A DNA stretch of 43,960 bases from Gammaproteobacteria bacterium (GTDB lineage Bacteria > Pseudomonadota > Gammaproteobacteria > GCA-001735895), in contig JASJBW010000007.1 of the NCBI GenBank assembly GCA_030066315.1, positions 1-43,960 of the forward strand, read 5' to 3'. The position numbers and the translations under genes are program-made. The notes below the pieces were generated by a model that was not told where the DNA came from, did not search any database, and saw only the letters and a list, made by a program, of their open reading frames with translations. Shown here piece by piece: positions 20,829 to 32,105 of the stretch. The stretch's first letter is position 1. Each line of letters starts with the position of its first letter.

Positions 20829-21818
20829 ATGAACTCATTTAGTGCCTTTTATGCCACCGAGTCTGAGCAAGGCCCACTTATACAACAAACCACATTAACT
20901 CAAGACGATTTAATGCCGGGTAATGTGACCGTCCAAGTGAAATACTCAACCATCAATTATAAAGATGCCCTGGCGCTTACGGGCTCCGCCCCCATTTTAA
21001 GAAAACTGCCGATCATACCCGGTATTGATTTTGCCGGTGAGGTGATCGAGTCTTCTGACGAGCGTTTCTCAATCGGTGACGAAGTACTACTCAATGGTTT
21101 TGGTGTGGGAGAAACCCACAGTGGTGGTTATGCCCAGATGGCACGGGTTAATGCTGACTGGTTGGTCAGGCTACCTAATAATATCGATTGTCGCCAGGCC
21201 ATGGCTATCGGTACGGCAGGTTATACCGCCATGCTCTGTATTCTGGCATTGGAAGATCACGGTGTTAACCCTGATGACGGCCCTGTATTGGTAACGGGAG
21301 CATCTGGAGGTGTGGGCAGCGTAGCCGTATCGGTCTTGAGTAAATTGGGCTATTCAGTCAGTGCCTCAACCGGAAAACTAACGGAAAGTGATTATCTTAA
21401 ATCTCTGGGCGCCATTGAAGTGGTTGACAGGAATGACTTTGCACAAAAACCACGTCCCCTTGGAAAAGAACTTTGGGCTGCAGCCGTTGATGTTGCGGGT
21501 GGGCAAACCCTCGCCAATGTACTCAGTCAAACTCGTCGTGCAGGGGCCGTTGCTGCTTGTGGTTTGGCGGAATCGATGGATCTTCCCACCTCTGTGGCTC
21601 CATTTATACTGCGTGGCATTACCCTCTACGGTATAGATTCCGTGATGTGTCCAATGGAAAGAAGAATACAGGCCTGGAGTCGCCTCAGTCAGGATCTTGA
21701 TCTTGAAAGACTTGAATCAATGACCTCAGAGATACCTTTTGATGATTTACCGGCAGCCACACAGGATTTATTGGCAGGGAAATTAAAAGGCAGAACTGTC
21801 GTTAAACTTCCAGATTAA
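20829..21818 (+). CDS. acuI: Acrylyl-CoA reductase AcuI/YhdH-type MDR oxidoreductase
   Basis: 329 aa; STINYKDALALTGSAPILRKLPIIPGIDFAGEV; VTGASGGVGSVAV nucleotide-binding motif; strong SD upstream. Confidence 0.85.
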   Translation: MNSFSAFYATESEQGPLIQQTTLTQDDLMPGNVTVQVKYSTINYKDALALTGSAPILRKLPIIPGIDFAGEVIESSDERFSIGDEVLLNGFGVGETHSGGYAQMARVNADWLVRLPNNIDCRQAMAIGTAGYTAMLCILALEDHGVNPDDGPVLVTGASGGVGSVAVSVLSKLGYSVSASTGKLTESDYLKSLGAIEVVDRNDFAQKPRPLGKELWAAAVDVAGGQTLANVLSQTRRAGAVAACGLAESMDLPTSVAPFILRGITLYGIDSVMCPMERRIQAWSRLSQDLDLERLESMTSEIPFDDLPAATQDLLAGKLKGRTVVKLPD

Positions 21819-21859
21819 GTTAATCCCAGTGATCCCGTAAATGAAATCCATGTGAAAGT

Positions 21860-24469
21860 ATGAATAACCATTATCGCAAACCTTTACCCGACACAGCATT
21901 GGATTATTACGATGCCCGTTCCGCGGTGGAATCGATCCAGCCCGGTGCCTACGATACATTACCCTACACCTCACGAGTTCTGGCGGAACAATTAGTACGT
22001 CGCTGTGAACCTGCAGTATTCACTGAATCATTAAAACAAATCATCGGTCGTAAACGTGACCAGGATTTTCCCTGGTACCCGGCACGAGTCGTATGCCACG
22101 ACATTCTGGGACAAACGGCTCTGGTCGACCTGGCAGGGTTACGTGATGCCATCGCTGATCAGGGCGGTGATCCATCCAAGGTTAATCCGGTAGTACCCAC
22201 CCAGTTGATTGTGGATCATTCCCTGTCTGTCGAATGCGGAGGTTTTGATCCGGATGCTTTTGAAAAAAACCGGGCCATCGAAGACCGTCGCAACGAAGAC
22301 CGTTTCCATTTCATCGAATGGACTAAAACTGCATTCGATAATGTGGATGTGATACCTGCTGGAAACGGTATCATGCACCAGATCAACCTGGAGAAAATGT
22401 CTCCGGTCATCCAGTCTCGAGACGGAATTGCCTTCCCTGATACCTGTGTAGGCACGGACAGTCATACGCCCCATATTGACTGTCTGGGCGTCATTGCCAT
22501 TGGTGTAGGTGGTCTGGAAGCCGAAACGGTCATGCTGGGCCGCCCCACCATGATGCGTTTACCAGAGATAGTCGGTGTAAAATTGACCGGAAAACGCCAA
22601 CCTGACATCACCGCTACTGATATTGTACTGGCCCTGACCGAGTTCCTGCGTAGCGAAAAAGTGGTTTCCGCCTATCTGGAATTTTTTGGAGAAGGTGCTG
22701 CCGATTTAACGATTGGAGACCGGGCCACCATCTCCAATATGACACCTGAGTTTGGTGCTTCGGCGGGTATGTTTTACATTGATCAACAAACCATCGATTA
22801 CCTGAAGTTGACTGGCCGCGATGCACAGCAAGTGGCACTGGTAGAACACTATGCGAAGACGACCGGCCTGTGGGCTGAACACCTGGAAAATGCTCAATAC
22901 GAGCGCATGCTGGAGTTTGACCTGTCGGTTGTGGAGCGCAATATGGCGGGCCCCTCTAATCCACACCGTCGCCTACCCACCTCTGCCCTGTCAGAACGTG
23001 GTATTGCTACCGACCTTAACCAGGTGTTAGCCGAAGAGGCAGAAGGTAAGATGCCGGATGGCGCTGTAATCATAGCTGCCATTACCAGCTGTACCAATAC
23101 CAGCAACCCTCGTAACGTGGTCGCTGCTGGCCTGGTTGCCCGTAAAGCAAACGAACTGGGCCTGGTCCGTAAGCCTTGGGTCAAGTCCTCGTTTGCACCG
23201 GGTTCCAAAGTCGCCAGGCTCTACCTGGAAGAAGCCGGCCTGTTACCGGAACTTGAAAAATTGGGCTTTGGCATCGTTGCCTATGCCTGTACCACCTGTA
23301 ACGGTATGAGTGGCGCGCTAGATCCTAAAATTCAGCAAGAAGTTATTGATCGTGACCTTTACGCTACCGCAGTACTCTCTGGCAATCGAAATTTTGACGG
23401 TCGTATTCATCCCTATGCCAAACAGGCCTTCCTGGCTTCTCCCCCGCTGGTCGTCGCCTATGCCATTGCCGGAACGATACGTTTCGACATCGAGAAGGAT
23501 GCCTTGGGTACCGATGCCAATGGTAAACCGATCACGCTGAAGGACATTTGGCCCCACGATGAAGAAATTGATGCCATCGTTAATCAATACGTCAAACCTG
23601 AACAGTTTCGTAGAGTATACGATCCTATGTTTGACCTTGGCACCATTGAAAAAGCGGATAGTCCACTCTACGCATGGAGACCCCAAAGTACCTACATTCG
23701 ACGTCCACCCTATTGGGAAGGTGCGCTGGCTGGAGAACGCAGCATGAAGGGCATGCGTCCCTTGGCAGTGCTCGGCGACAATATTACAACAGACCACTTA
23801 TCGCCCTCAAACGCGATCCTGGCCAGCAGCGCAGCCGGCGAATATCTGGCCAGTATGGGATTACCCGAGGAAGACTTTAATTCCTACGCAACGCATCGTG
23901 GCGATCACTTGACTGCTCAGCGTGCAACTTTTGCCAATCCCAAGCTATTGAATGAAATGTGCAGAAATGGAAACGGTGAAATCAAACAGGGTTCTTTGGC
24001 CCGGATCGAGCCGGACGGTAAGCGTACGCGCATGTGGGAAGCTATTGAGACCTATATGCAACGCAAGCAACCACTTTGTATCATTGCGGGCGCGGATTAC
24101 GGTCAGGGTTCATCCAGAGACTGGGCGGCCAAAGGTGTCCGTCTAGCCGGCGTCGAGGCCATCGTGGCCGAGGGCTTCGAACGTATTCACCGAACCAACC
24201 TGGTAGGAATGGGCGTACTGCCCCTGCAATTCAAAAATGGTGAGACACGCAATACCTATCATATTGACGGTACCGAAACTTTCGATGTCATGGGTGAACC
24301 GACGCCTCGGGCTGAATTAATCGTCGTCATGCATCGAAGTGATGGCACCATAGTCGAAATTCCGGTGACTTGCCGACTGGATACCGCAGAAGAAGTGTCT
24401 GTCTACCAGGCCGGCGGGGTCCTGCAACGATTTGCCCAGGATTTTCTTGAATCATCGGCTGCTGCCTAG
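21860..24469 (+). CDS. acnD: Fe/S-dependent 2-methylisocitrate dehydratase AcnD
   Basis: 869 aa aconitase family; SCTNTSNPRNVV, CTTCNGMSG cluster ligands; next to prpF. Confidence 0.95.
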   Translation: MNNHYRKPLPDTALDYYDARSAVESIQPGAYDTLPYTSRVLAEQLVRRCEPAVFTESLKQIIGRKRDQDFPWYPARVVCHDILGQTALVDLAGLRDAIADQGGDPSKVNPVVPTQLIVDHSLSVECGGFDPDAFEKNRAIEDRRNEDRFHFIEWTKTAFDNVDVIPAGNGIMHQINLEKMSPVIQSRDGIAFPDTCVGTDSHTPHIDCLGVIAIGVGGLEAETVMLGRPTMMRLPEIVGVKLTGKRQPDITATDIVLALTEFLRSEKVVSAYLEFFGEGAADLTIGDRATISNMTPEFGASAGMFYIDQQTIDYLKLTGRDAQQVALVEHYAKTTGLWAEHLENAQYERMLEFDLSVVERNMAGPSNPHRRLPTSALSERGIATDLNQVLAEEAEGKMPDGAVIIAAITSCTNTSNPRNVVAAGLVARKANELGLVRKPWVKSSFAPGSKVARLYLEEAGLLPELEKLGFGIVAYACTTCNGMSGALDPKIQQEVIDRDLYATAVLSGNRNFDGRIHPYAKQAFLASPPLVVAYAIAGTIRFDIEKDALGTDANGKPITLKDIWPHDEEIDAIVNQYVKPEQFRRVYDPMFDLGTIEKADSPLYAWRPQSTYIRRPPYWEGALAGERSMKGMRPLAVLGDNITTDHLSPSNAILASSAAGEYLASMGLPEEDFNSYATHRGDHLTAQRATFANPKLLNEMCRNGNGEIKQGSLARIEPDGKRTRMWEAIETYMQRKQPLCIIAGADYGQGSSRDWAAKGVRLAGVEAIVAEGFERIHRTNLVGMGVLPLQFKNGETRNTYHIDGTETFDVMGEPTPRAELIVVMHRSDGTIVEIPVTCRLDTAEEVSVYQAGGVLQRFAQDFLESSAAA

Positions 24470-24480
24470 GGAGGCTCCGC

Positions 24481-25659
24481 TTGGCATACGCACCACAAAT
24501 CAAGATCCCTGCTACCTATATGCGCGGTGGTACTAGCAAAGGCGTTTTCTTTAACCTGGCTGACCTACCCGAGAGTGCACAAGTAGCGGGGGAGACAAGA
24601 GACAAACTGCTGCTGCGCGTCATCGGCAGTCCAGATCCTTACGGTAAACAGACCGATGGTATGGGTGGCGCAACCTCAAGCACCAGTAAAACGGTCATTC
24701 TTAGCAAGAGTGACCAACCGGATCATGATGTCGATTATTTGTTTGGACAGGTTTCTATCGATAAACCTGTTGTAGATTGGAGTGGGAATTGCGGCAACCT
24801 GACTGCAGCCGTGGGTTCCTTTGCTATTGCCAGTGGCTTGGTCAGTGCAGAACGTATCCCCGATAACGGTAAAGCCGTGGTGAGAATTTGGCAAAAAAAT
24901 ATACAAAAAACCATCATCGCCCACGTGCCCATCACCAATGGTGAAGTTCAGGAAACTGGAGAGTTTGAACTGGATGGTGTCACTTTTCCAGCAGCGGAGA
25001 TACAAATAGATTTTATCAACCCAGTGGACGCTTCAGAAGCCATGTTTCCAACCGGTAACACGGTAGATAACCTGGAAGTACCCGGTATTGGTAACTTTAA
25101 GGCGACGATGATCAATGCCGGTATTCCTACCATTTTTCTCAATGCAGAAGAGATTGGTTATCAAGGCAACGAACTTCAGCAGGCGATTAACGAAGATGAC
25201 GAGGCATTGAGAATGTTTGAAACCATTCGTGCCTATGGCGCATTACAGATGGGCCTGATCGAACAGGTGGAAGAAGCTGCTGCACGTCAACATACACCAA
25301 AAGTAGCATTTGTCTCAGAAGCAAAATCTTATCGTGCATCCAGTGGCAAGAACATTAATAGCTCAGACATCGATTTGAATGTTCGCGCACTATCCATGGG
25401 TAAATTGCACCATGCCATGATGGGTACAGCTGCCGTCGCCATCGGTACCGCCGCAGCCATACCCGGCACTTTGGTCAATCTGGCTTCCGGTGGCGGTCAT
25501 CGTGAATCGGTAACCTTCGGCCACCCTTCAGGAACCTTAAAAGTAGGCGCAGAAGCGAGTAACATTGAGGGTAACTGGACGGTCAACAAGGTAGTCATGA
25601 GCCGTAGCGCTCGTGTACTCATGGAAGGCTGGGTACGTATACCTCGAGACATCTTCTAA
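24481..25659 (+). CDS. prpF: 2-methylaconitate cis-trans isomerase PrpF (TTG start)
   Basis: 392 aa; KIPATYMRGGTSKGVFF, DWSGNCGNLTAAVG, GHPSGTLKVGA. Confidence 0.95.
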   Translation: MAYAPQIKIPATYMRGGTSKGVFFNLADLPESAQVAGETRDKLLLRVIGSPDPYGKQTDGMGGATSSTSKTVILSKSDQPDHDVDYLFGQVSIDKPVVDWSGNCGNLTAAVGSFAIASGLVSAERIPDNGKAVVRIWQKNIQKTIIAHVPITNGEVQETGEFELDGVTFPAAEIQIDFINPVDASEAMFPTGNTVDNLEVPGIGNFKATMINAGIPTIFLNAEEIGYQGNELQQAINEDDEALRMFETIRAYGALQMGLIEQVEEAAARQHTPKVAFVSEAKSYRASSGKNINSSDIDLNVRALSMGKLHHAMMGTAAVAIGTAAAIPGTLVNLASGGGHRESVTFGHPSGTLKVGAEASNIEGNWTVNKVVMSRSARVLMEGWVRIPRDIF

Positions 25660-25831
25660 AAACATCCCTGCGCTTTGCCAGGATCCCAGATTACCCACAA
25701 TCCTGGGGTACTGTACTGCATGACTATATAGAACGGGAAATCGGCGACGTTCGAGATTAATCCCGATGCGCAATCATAGCCGTTTTCCGGGGTCGTGAAT
25801 TCGTCCCATAACCTACCATGAATAAGGTGCT

Positions 25832-26500
25832 TTAGAATAGCGCCTCCAGTTCTGACATGGACTGGATAGTATGGGTTGGACGCCCCCCCCAAGGATCCAT
25901 CTGTTGCTGATCAGTTCGTTTGATCCAAATACTGTTCATGCCATAGGAACTGGCACCAATCACATCAAACGCATTCCCAGAAATGAGCCAGCTGTCGGTG
26001 GCACGGGCATTGGTACGGTCTAAAAAATGCTGATAAACCATGGGGTCTGGTTTGTATTTTTGAATTTCATCCACACTGATAATGTCTTTGAAGTACTGAT
26101 TAATGGCCACATCTTCGAATAATCGTTCTACATCTTCCAGGGGACCATTGGTCAGCGCATAGATCTTGATATCACTACGTTCACTGATTGAGCTCAGACA
26201 AGGCATAACATCTTTATAAGCAGGCAGTGTCTGATAACGCTTGATCAAGCTGAAATGTTGATCACGAGTGATGTTTACACCGAATGCCTCGATGCAATAG
26301 TCCAGAGCGTTGGATGTACAGGTATAGAAAGGTTCATACTGATTCATCATGCTGCGACGAAACGAATATTCGAGTTGTTTATCCCGCCACAGGGTGGCAA
26401 AAGGCATCGCTTTATCTTCACCGATATATCGCTGCAATAAATCGACCATGCCATAGGTATTGATCAGAGTGCCATAAACATCAAAAGCCAGTGTCGCCAT
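25832..26500 (-). CDS. Haloacid dehalogenase type II-like HAD hydrolase
   Basis: FDVYGTLINTYGM, FYTCTSNALDYC, ALTNGPLED, IQKYKPDPMVYQHFL, SGNAFDVIGASSYGMNSIWI. Confidence 0.82.
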   Translation of the reverse strand: MATLAFDVYGTLINTYGMVDLLQRYIGEDKAMPFATLWRDKQLEYSFRRSMMNQYEPFYTCTSNALDYCIEAFGVNITRDQHFSLIKRYQTLPAYKDVMPCLSSISERSDIKIYALTNGPLEDVERLFEDVAINQYFKDIISVDEIQKYKPDPMVYQHFLDRTNARATDSWLISGNAFDVIGASSYGMNSIWIKRTDQQQMDPWGGRPTHTIQSMSELEALF

Positions 26501-26517
26501 AAATAGGTTCCAGGGTC

Positions 26518-26545
26518 AAAAAAGCCGACATCCAAAGATGCCGGC
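26518..26545 (-). terminator. Intrinsic terminator downstream of acs
   Basis: Minus strand GCCGGCATC TTTG GATGTCGGC TTTTTT: 9 bp stem with one G-U pair, 4 nt loop and six T. Confidence 0.85.
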
Positions 26546-26565
26546 CAGTTTAGATTCAATCTTAT

Positions 26566-28512
26566 CTAACGGTTTTCGCGATTCTCAATCAAGTTATCAA
26601 CCACGGAAGGATCTGCCAATGTAGAAGTATCACCCAGACCATCAATCTCATTAGCGGCAATCTTACGCAGAATTCGGCGCATGATCTTGCCTGAACGAGT
26701 CTTCGGCAAGCCGGGAGCCCACTGAATAATATTAACCTTGGCTATAGGGCCAATTTCGCTGCGCACCAGTTTTACCAACTCGGTTTTAAGCTCATCAGTG
26801 CCCTCAACACCCGCCATTGGGGTAACATAGGCATAAATGCCTTGACCGGTTAGGTCATGTGGATAGCCGACGACTGCAGCCTCGGCGATACTGTCATGCA
26901 GTACTAGCGCGGATTCTATTTCAGCAGTGCCTAGACGATGTCCTGAGACGTTGAGTACATCATCAACCCGCCCGGTAATCCAGTAATGACCCTCTTTATC
27001 ACGACGAGCACCGTCACCGGTGAAGTAATAACCCTTGAACATTGCAAAGTAGGTTTCGTAAAAACGCTTGTGGTCACCATAAACGGTGCGCATCATTGAA
27101 GGCCACGGATGTTTAATGGCAAGGTTACCCTCAGCTGGGTTGCCCTCAATTTCATTACCCTGGTCATCTAGCAATACCGGTTGAACACCAAAGAAAGGTT
27201 GCATTGCAGAACCTGGTTTCAGTGGCGTGGCTCCCGGCAGTGGAGTCAGCATATGCGCCCCTGTTTCGGTCTGCCACCAGGTGTCTACTATAGGGCAACG
27301 CCCATCTCCAACAACATGGTAATACCATTCCCAGGCTTCCGGGTTGATGGGTTCACCCACGGTGCCCAGTAAGCGTAACGCACTACGCTGCGTCTTTTTA
27401 ACAGGCTCATCACCTGCTCCCATCAGCGAACGAATAGCTGTCGGGGCGGTGTAAAAAGTAGCAACATTGTGCTTGTCACAGACTTGCCAGAAACGTGAGA
27501 TATCAGGATAAGTCGGGATACCTTCGAACATTAGGGTGGTAGCACCGTTAGCCAACGGGCCGTAGACGATGTATGAATGACCGGTTACCCAGCCTACATC
27601 CGCGGTACACCAGTACACTTCACCATCCTTGTAGTCAAACACCATTTTATGGGTCATAGCAGACTGCAGTAAGTAACCTCCGGTCGTATGCAATACACCC
27701 TTGGGTTTCCCGGTGGAACCGGAAGTATACAAAATAAATAGGGGGTCATCGGCATCCATGGCTTCAGGTGGGCAATCTGCGGATGCTTCCGCCATAGCTT
27801 CGTGATACCAAACATCGATCTTGTCATTCCATGAAACCGGTTCTCCACCTCGTCGCACTACAACACAAGTATGTACCTGAGGACATGATGCAATGGCCGT
27901 ATCAGCGTTACCCTTGAGGGGGACTTTTTTGCCACCCCGCATAGACTGGTCAGAAGTGATGACCACCTTACAATCAGAATCATTGATTCGATCTTTTAGC
28001 GCATCCGGAGAAAAACCGCCAAAAACTATAGAATGAATGGCGCCGATACGAGTACAGGCAAGCATGGCAACGGCGGCTTCAGGAATCATGGGTAGGTATA
28101 ACGAAACACGGTCACCCTTGCTCACACCACGCGTTTTCAGCACGTTGGCGAATTTAGAGACTTCTTCATGCAATTCACGATAAGTTATCTTCCGATCTTC
28201 ATTCGGATCGTCGCCCTCCCAGATGATAGCAACCTGATCTCCACGGGTTTCAAGATGACGATCCAAACAATTGGCGGAAACATTCAATGTTGCGCCCTTG
28301 AACCAATTGATGTGTAAGTCATCTTCATCGAATGACCAATCGAGTACCTTGTCCCACTTTTTCATAAAGGTCAGATACTGGTCTGCCTGTTCAGCCCAAA
28401 ACGTTTCAGGATCGTCCACTGATTGACGATACATTTGTTGATATTGTTCTTGGTTAACGTTGGCCTGCGCAGCAAAGGCTTCAGGCACGGGATATACGTG
28501 CTCTTCTGACAT
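26566..28512 (-). CDS. acs: Acetyl-CoA synthetase
   Basis: [24 protein letters not shown] start at 28512 (track start 28551 is upstream); [51 protein letters not shown]. Confidence 0.95.
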   Translation of the reverse strand: MSEEHVYPVPEAFAAQANVNQEQYQQMYRQSVDDPETFWAEQADQYLTFMKKWDKVLDWSFDEDDLHINWFKGATLNVSANCLDRHLETRGDQVAIIWEGDDPNEDRKITYRELHEEVSKFANVLKTRGVSKGDRVSLYLPMIPEAAVAMLACTRIGAIHSIVFGGFSPDALKDRINDSDCKVVITSDQSMRGGKKVPLKGNADTAIASCPQVHTCVVVRRGGEPVSWNDKIDVWYHEAMAEASADCPPEAMDADDPLFILYTSGSTGKPKGVLHTTGGYLLQSAMTHKMVFDYKDGEVYWCTADVGWVTGHSYIVYGPLANGATTLMFEGIPTYPDISRFWQVCDKHNVATFYTAPTAIRSLMGAGDEPVKKTQRSALRLLGTVGEPINPEAWEWYYHVVGDGRCPIVDTWWQTETGAHMLTPLPGATPLKPGSAMQPFFGVQPVLLDDQGNEIEGNPAEGNLAIKHPWPSMMRTVYGDHKRFYETYFAMFKGYYFTGDGARRDKEGHYWITGRVDDVLNVSGHRLGTAEIESALVLHDSIAEAAVVGYPHDLTGQGIYAYVTPMAGVEGTDELKTELVKLVRSEIGPIAKVNIIQWAPGLPKTRSGKIMRRILRKIAANEIDGLGDTSTLADPSVVDNLIENRENR

Positions 28513-28867
28513 GAGGATGTCCTCCAGATAAATTATTTTTACAGTACCCATTCAAACATAGCCGTATAGGTCTGAATGGCACTATTTTATTAAACTATGG
28601 TTTCATCTTAACCGAGCTGTATGAGTGCCAACAGCTCGAGATGAGTTTACTACGATTTGTAATATCAATATTAAATATTTAGTTTCTTTTTTTGCCTCAA
28701 TTGACCCCTGACTGCATGACTCAAAGAGCACGATTGTCTGCGATGAGGATACAGCAGGCTATCTGACTCTTAAAAAGAATAATGTTATGATAACGAATCT
28801 GCAGTATGCTGCAATGCAAAATAAAAGCCTGATAAAGGACTGCTTAATTTCCCGAGTTTAGATACGA

Positions 28868-29134
28868 ATGGATGAATTACAGCCATTAATTATCGCGAGT
28901 GCTCAACTGATGCTGATCGGTATGGGTACCGTATTTATTATCCTGACCATGTTGATTTTTTTAATCGGCCTGGTGAGTAAATTATTACCCGCCGAGGAGT
29001 ATCAGCCGGTTACTACCCGCACCCCGGTATCAACAGCTGCCTCCACGACGGCTGCGACTGAACAGGATGCGGAACTGGTTGCGGTCATCAGTGCCGCTAT
29101 CAAACTTTATAAAAAAAGGCACAAAAGTTTCTGA
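28868..29134 (+). CDS. oadG: Oxaloacetate decarboxylase gamma chain
   Basis: 88 aa; single TM LMLIGMGTVFIILTMLIFLIGL; immediately upstream of oadA. Confidence 0.87.
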   Translation: MDELQPLIIASAQLMLIGMGTVFIILTMLIFLIGLVSKLLPAEEYQPVTTRTPVSTAASTTAATEQDAELVAVISAAIKLYKKRHKSF

Positions 29135-29170
29135 CTTGCATTCTTCCGTCTTTAATTACGAGTAACGTTT

Positions 29171-30952
29171 ATGAGCAAAGCAATAAAAATAACCGACAAC
29201 GTTTTACGTGATGGCCATCAATCCCTGTTCGCTACGCGCATGCGGATCGACGACATGTTACCCATTGCAGAAAAACTCGATCAAATCGGTTTCTGGTCAC
29301 TGGAAACCTGGGGCGGTGCCACATTTGATGCGTGCATTCGCTTCCTGGGTGAAGACCCGTGGGAGCGTTTGCGTCAATTGAAAGCGGCGATGCCTAATAC
29401 ACCCCAGCAAATGTTGTTACGCGGTCAGAATGGATTGGGCTATCGTCATTATGCGGATGATGTTATCGAAAAATTCGTAGAACGATGTGCAGCCAACGGC
29501 ATGGACGTATTCCGTATCTTTGATGCGATGAATGATATGCGCAATTTAGAGACTGCGGTTAAAGCGACCATTGCCAACGAACGGCATGCCCAGGGTACCA
29601 TCTCCTATACGCTCAGTCCCGTTCATACCCTGGATAAATGGCTGGATATGGCGAAAAAAATTGAGGACATGGGCTGCCATTCCCTCTGTATTAAGGATAT
29701 GGCCGGATTACTCAAGCCTTATGCGGCCTATGAATTGATCACTGAAATCAAGAAAACCGTCGACCTGCCCATAGCCGTACATTCACATGCAACCACCGGT
29801 TTATCTACGGCAACCTTGTTTAAATCCGTTGAAGCGGGTTGTGATGTCATTGACACCTCTATTTCTAGCATGAGTATGACCTACGGCCATTCTCCTACCG
29901 AATCACTGGTCGCGATGTTCCAGGATACCGAGTACGACAGTGGCTTGAATATTGAAGATCTCGAGGAAATTGCGGCTTACTTTCGTGAAGTACGAAAGAA
30001 ATATGCCCAATTTGAAGGGGCATTAAAAGGTATAGATTCTCGTATCCTGGTCGCCCAGGTTCCTGGTGGTATGCTGACTAATTTGGAAGGCCAACTGAAG
30101 GAACAAGGTGCCGCGGATCGCCTCGATGAAGTGTTGGAGGAAATTCCTCGCGTTCGTGAAGATCTCGGTTTCATTCCATTGGTCACACCCACCTCTCAGA
30201 TCGTAGGTACTCAGGCAGTGATTAACGTCCTCTCCGGTGAGCGTTATAAAACCATCACCAAGGAAACCGCGGGGGTCTTAAAAGGTGAATACGGTGCTAC
30301 TGCAGCTCCAGTTAATGAAGCATTGCAGAAACGCGTATTAGAAGAAGGTGGTGAAGTCATTACCTGTCGACCGGCAGATAAGATTGACGCAGAAATGGAT
30401 AAACTCACCGAAGAATTTCTGCAGCTTGCGCAGGATGAGCACATCGAAGTAGCCGATCATCAGATTGATGATGTCTTGATTTATGCCCAATTTCCCCAGG
30501 TTGGACTTCATTTTCTCAAAAACCGACATAATCCGGATGCATTTGAACCTGAACCCGGGACCGAGGCCGAACCGGTCGCAACTGCTGCAGCGACCACCCC
30601 GTCGACGGGCCCGGAACAATTTCAGGTCACTGTCAATGGTAAGCAGTACGATGTTATCGTCTCCGCAGGCGGGGAAATAACACAAATCTCCGAGGGCACT
30701 TCCAGCACCCCAGCCCCGGCGGCAGCGGCAACCCATGCTGAACATGAGGTTTATGCACCCATGGCGGGATCCGTTTTAGATATCTTGGTTAATCCGGGTG
30801 ATGCCGTGGAAGACAATCAATTGGTGATGATTATTGAAGCCATGAAGATGGAAACCGAGATTCGTGCCAACCAGGGGGGTACCGTTAAATCCATACATAT
30901 TAAGAAGGGTGATGCCATCCAGGTTAATCAACCTCTGATTACGCTGACCTAG
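29171..30952 (+). CDS. oadA: Oxaloacetate decarboxylase alpha chain (carboxyltransferase + biotin carrier)
   Basis: 593 aa; [29 protein letters not shown]-terminal biotinylation EAMKMETEI. Confidence 0.95.
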   Translation: MSKAIKITDNVLRDGHQSLFATRMRIDDMLPIAEKLDQIGFWSLETWGGATFDACIRFLGEDPWERLRQLKAAMPNTPQQMLLRGQNGLGYRHYADDVIEKFVERCAANGMDVFRIFDAMNDMRNLETAVKATIANERHAQGTISYTLSPVHTLDKWLDMAKKIEDMGCHSLCIKDMAGLLKPYAAYELITEIKKTVDLPIAVHSHATTGLSTATLFKSVEAGCDVIDTSISSMSMTYGHSPTESLVAMFQDTEYDSGLNIEDLEEIAAYFREVRKKYAQFEGALKGIDSRILVAQVPGGMLTNLEGQLKEQGAADRLDEVLEEIPRVREDLGFIPLVTPTSQIVGTQAVINVLSGERYKTITKETAGVLKGEYGATAAPVNEALQKRVLEEGGEVITCRPADKIDAEMDKLTEEFLQLAQDEHIEVADHQIDDVLIYAQFPQVGLHFLKNRHNPDAFEPEPGTEAEPVATAAATTPSTGPEQFQVTVNGKQYDVIVSAGGEITQISEGTSSTPAPAAAATHAEHEVYAPMAGSVLDILVNPGDAVEDNQLVMIIEAMKMETEIRANQGGTVKSIHIKKGDAIQVNQPLITLT

Positions 30953-30962
30953 GATCAACTCC

Positions 30963-32102
30963 ATGGATAATGGCATTACCCAGCTATGGGAGTCCACCGG
31001 ACTGTTTAACTTTGAGTTTGGCCAACTGGTTATGATTGCCGTTGGTTGCCTGCTTATATTCCTGGCCATCAAAAAACGTTTTGAACCCCTGCTTTTAATC
31101 CCGATTGGTTTTGGCGGGATTCTCGCTAACATCCCAATTGCAGAAATCAGCGGACCCGAAGGCCTACTGGGTATCCTGTATAACATGGGCATCGAAACAG
31201 GTATCTTCCCATTACTCATTTTCATGGGTGTGGGCGCCATGACCGATTTTGGACCTCTGTTAGCCCGCCCCAGTTTGATGATACTGGGTGCAGCCGCACA
31301 ATTTGGTATTTTTGTTACCCTGTTTGGGGCAATCCTGATGAATTTCGTCCCTGGCATCGAGTTCAGTCTGGCTGACGCTTCTGCCATAGCCATTATTGGG
31401 GGAGCCGATGGTCCCACGGCGATCTTCCTGGCATCTCGCCTGGCGCCCGACTTATTGGGAGCCATTGCTGTGTCGGCCTACTCCTACATGGCCTTGGTAC
31501 CATTGATTCAACCACCCATCATGAAGCTGCTGACCAGTGAAAAGGAAAGAACAACCACCATGAAGCAATTGCGTCATGTTTCCAAGGCAGAAAAAATTCT
31601 GTTCCCACTGATTCTGTTATTTGTCACTATCCTGTTGCTTCCCGCGGCAACACCCCTGGTGGGTATGTTGTGTTTTGGCAACCTGCTCAAAGAATCCGGT
31701 GTCGTGGAACGATTGAGTAACACCGCACAAAATGAATTGATCAACATCGTGACAATTTTCCTGGGCCTTTCGGTTGGTTCAAAATTATCCGCGGATAAAT
31801 TTCTTACCGGTGAAACCCTCGGCATCCTGACCCTGGGTATCTTCGCCTTCTCTATTGGCACCGCAGCCGGTGTCATCATGGGCAAAATCATGTATCGGGT
31901 GACTAAAGGTGAAGTCAATCCTTTAATTGGCGCAGCCGGTGTATCTGCGGTCCCCATGGCAGCACGGGTGGCTAACAAAGTGGGCATGGAAGCCAATCCT
32001 CAAAACTTCCTGTTGATGCATGCGATGGGCCCTAATGTGGCAGGCGTTATTGGCTCGGCCGTTGCTGCAGGCGTTCTGCTCGCAATCGTCGGTTCACCCT
32101 GA
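30963..32102 (+). CDS. oadB: Oxaloacetate decarboxylase beta chain, Na+-translocating
   Basis: 379 aa polytopic; [31 protein letters not shown] motif. Confidence 0.94.
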   Translation: MDNGITQLWESTGLFNFEFGQLVMIAVGCLLIFLAIKKRFEPLLLIPIGFGGILANIPIAEISGPEGLLGILYNMGIETGIFPLLIFMGVGAMTDFGPLLARPSLMILGAAAQFGIFVTLFGAILMNFVPGIEFSLADASAIAIIGGADGPTAIFLASRLAPDLLGAIAVSAYSYMALVPLIQPPIMKLLTSEKERTTTMKQLRHVSKAEKILFPLILLFVTILLLPAATPLVGMLCFGNLLKESGVVERLSNTAQNELINIVTIFLGLSVGSKLSADKFLTGETLGILTLGIFAFSIGTAAGVIMGKIMYRVTKGEVNPLIGAAGVSAVPMAARVANKVGMEANPQNFLLMHAMGPNVAGVIGSAVAAGVLLAIVGSP

Positions 32103-32105
32103 TCG

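Noticed and set aside
20771-20842. 23 aa ORF overlapping the acuI start (MTSDIKEAIASKTIDRGFSYELI)
   Set aside because: No convincing SD, very short; acuI has its own good SD. Could be a leader peptide but evidence is insufficient.
25678-25706. Inverted repeat CCAGGAT...ATCCTGG after prpF
   Set aside because: 7 bp stem with a 15 nt loop and no T-tract on either strand; not a convincing terminator.
16812-28512. prpE and acs as a recent duplication
   Set aside because: Both are AMP-forming acyl-CoA synthetases but the translations are clearly diverged and belong to distinct propionate and acetate subfamilies.
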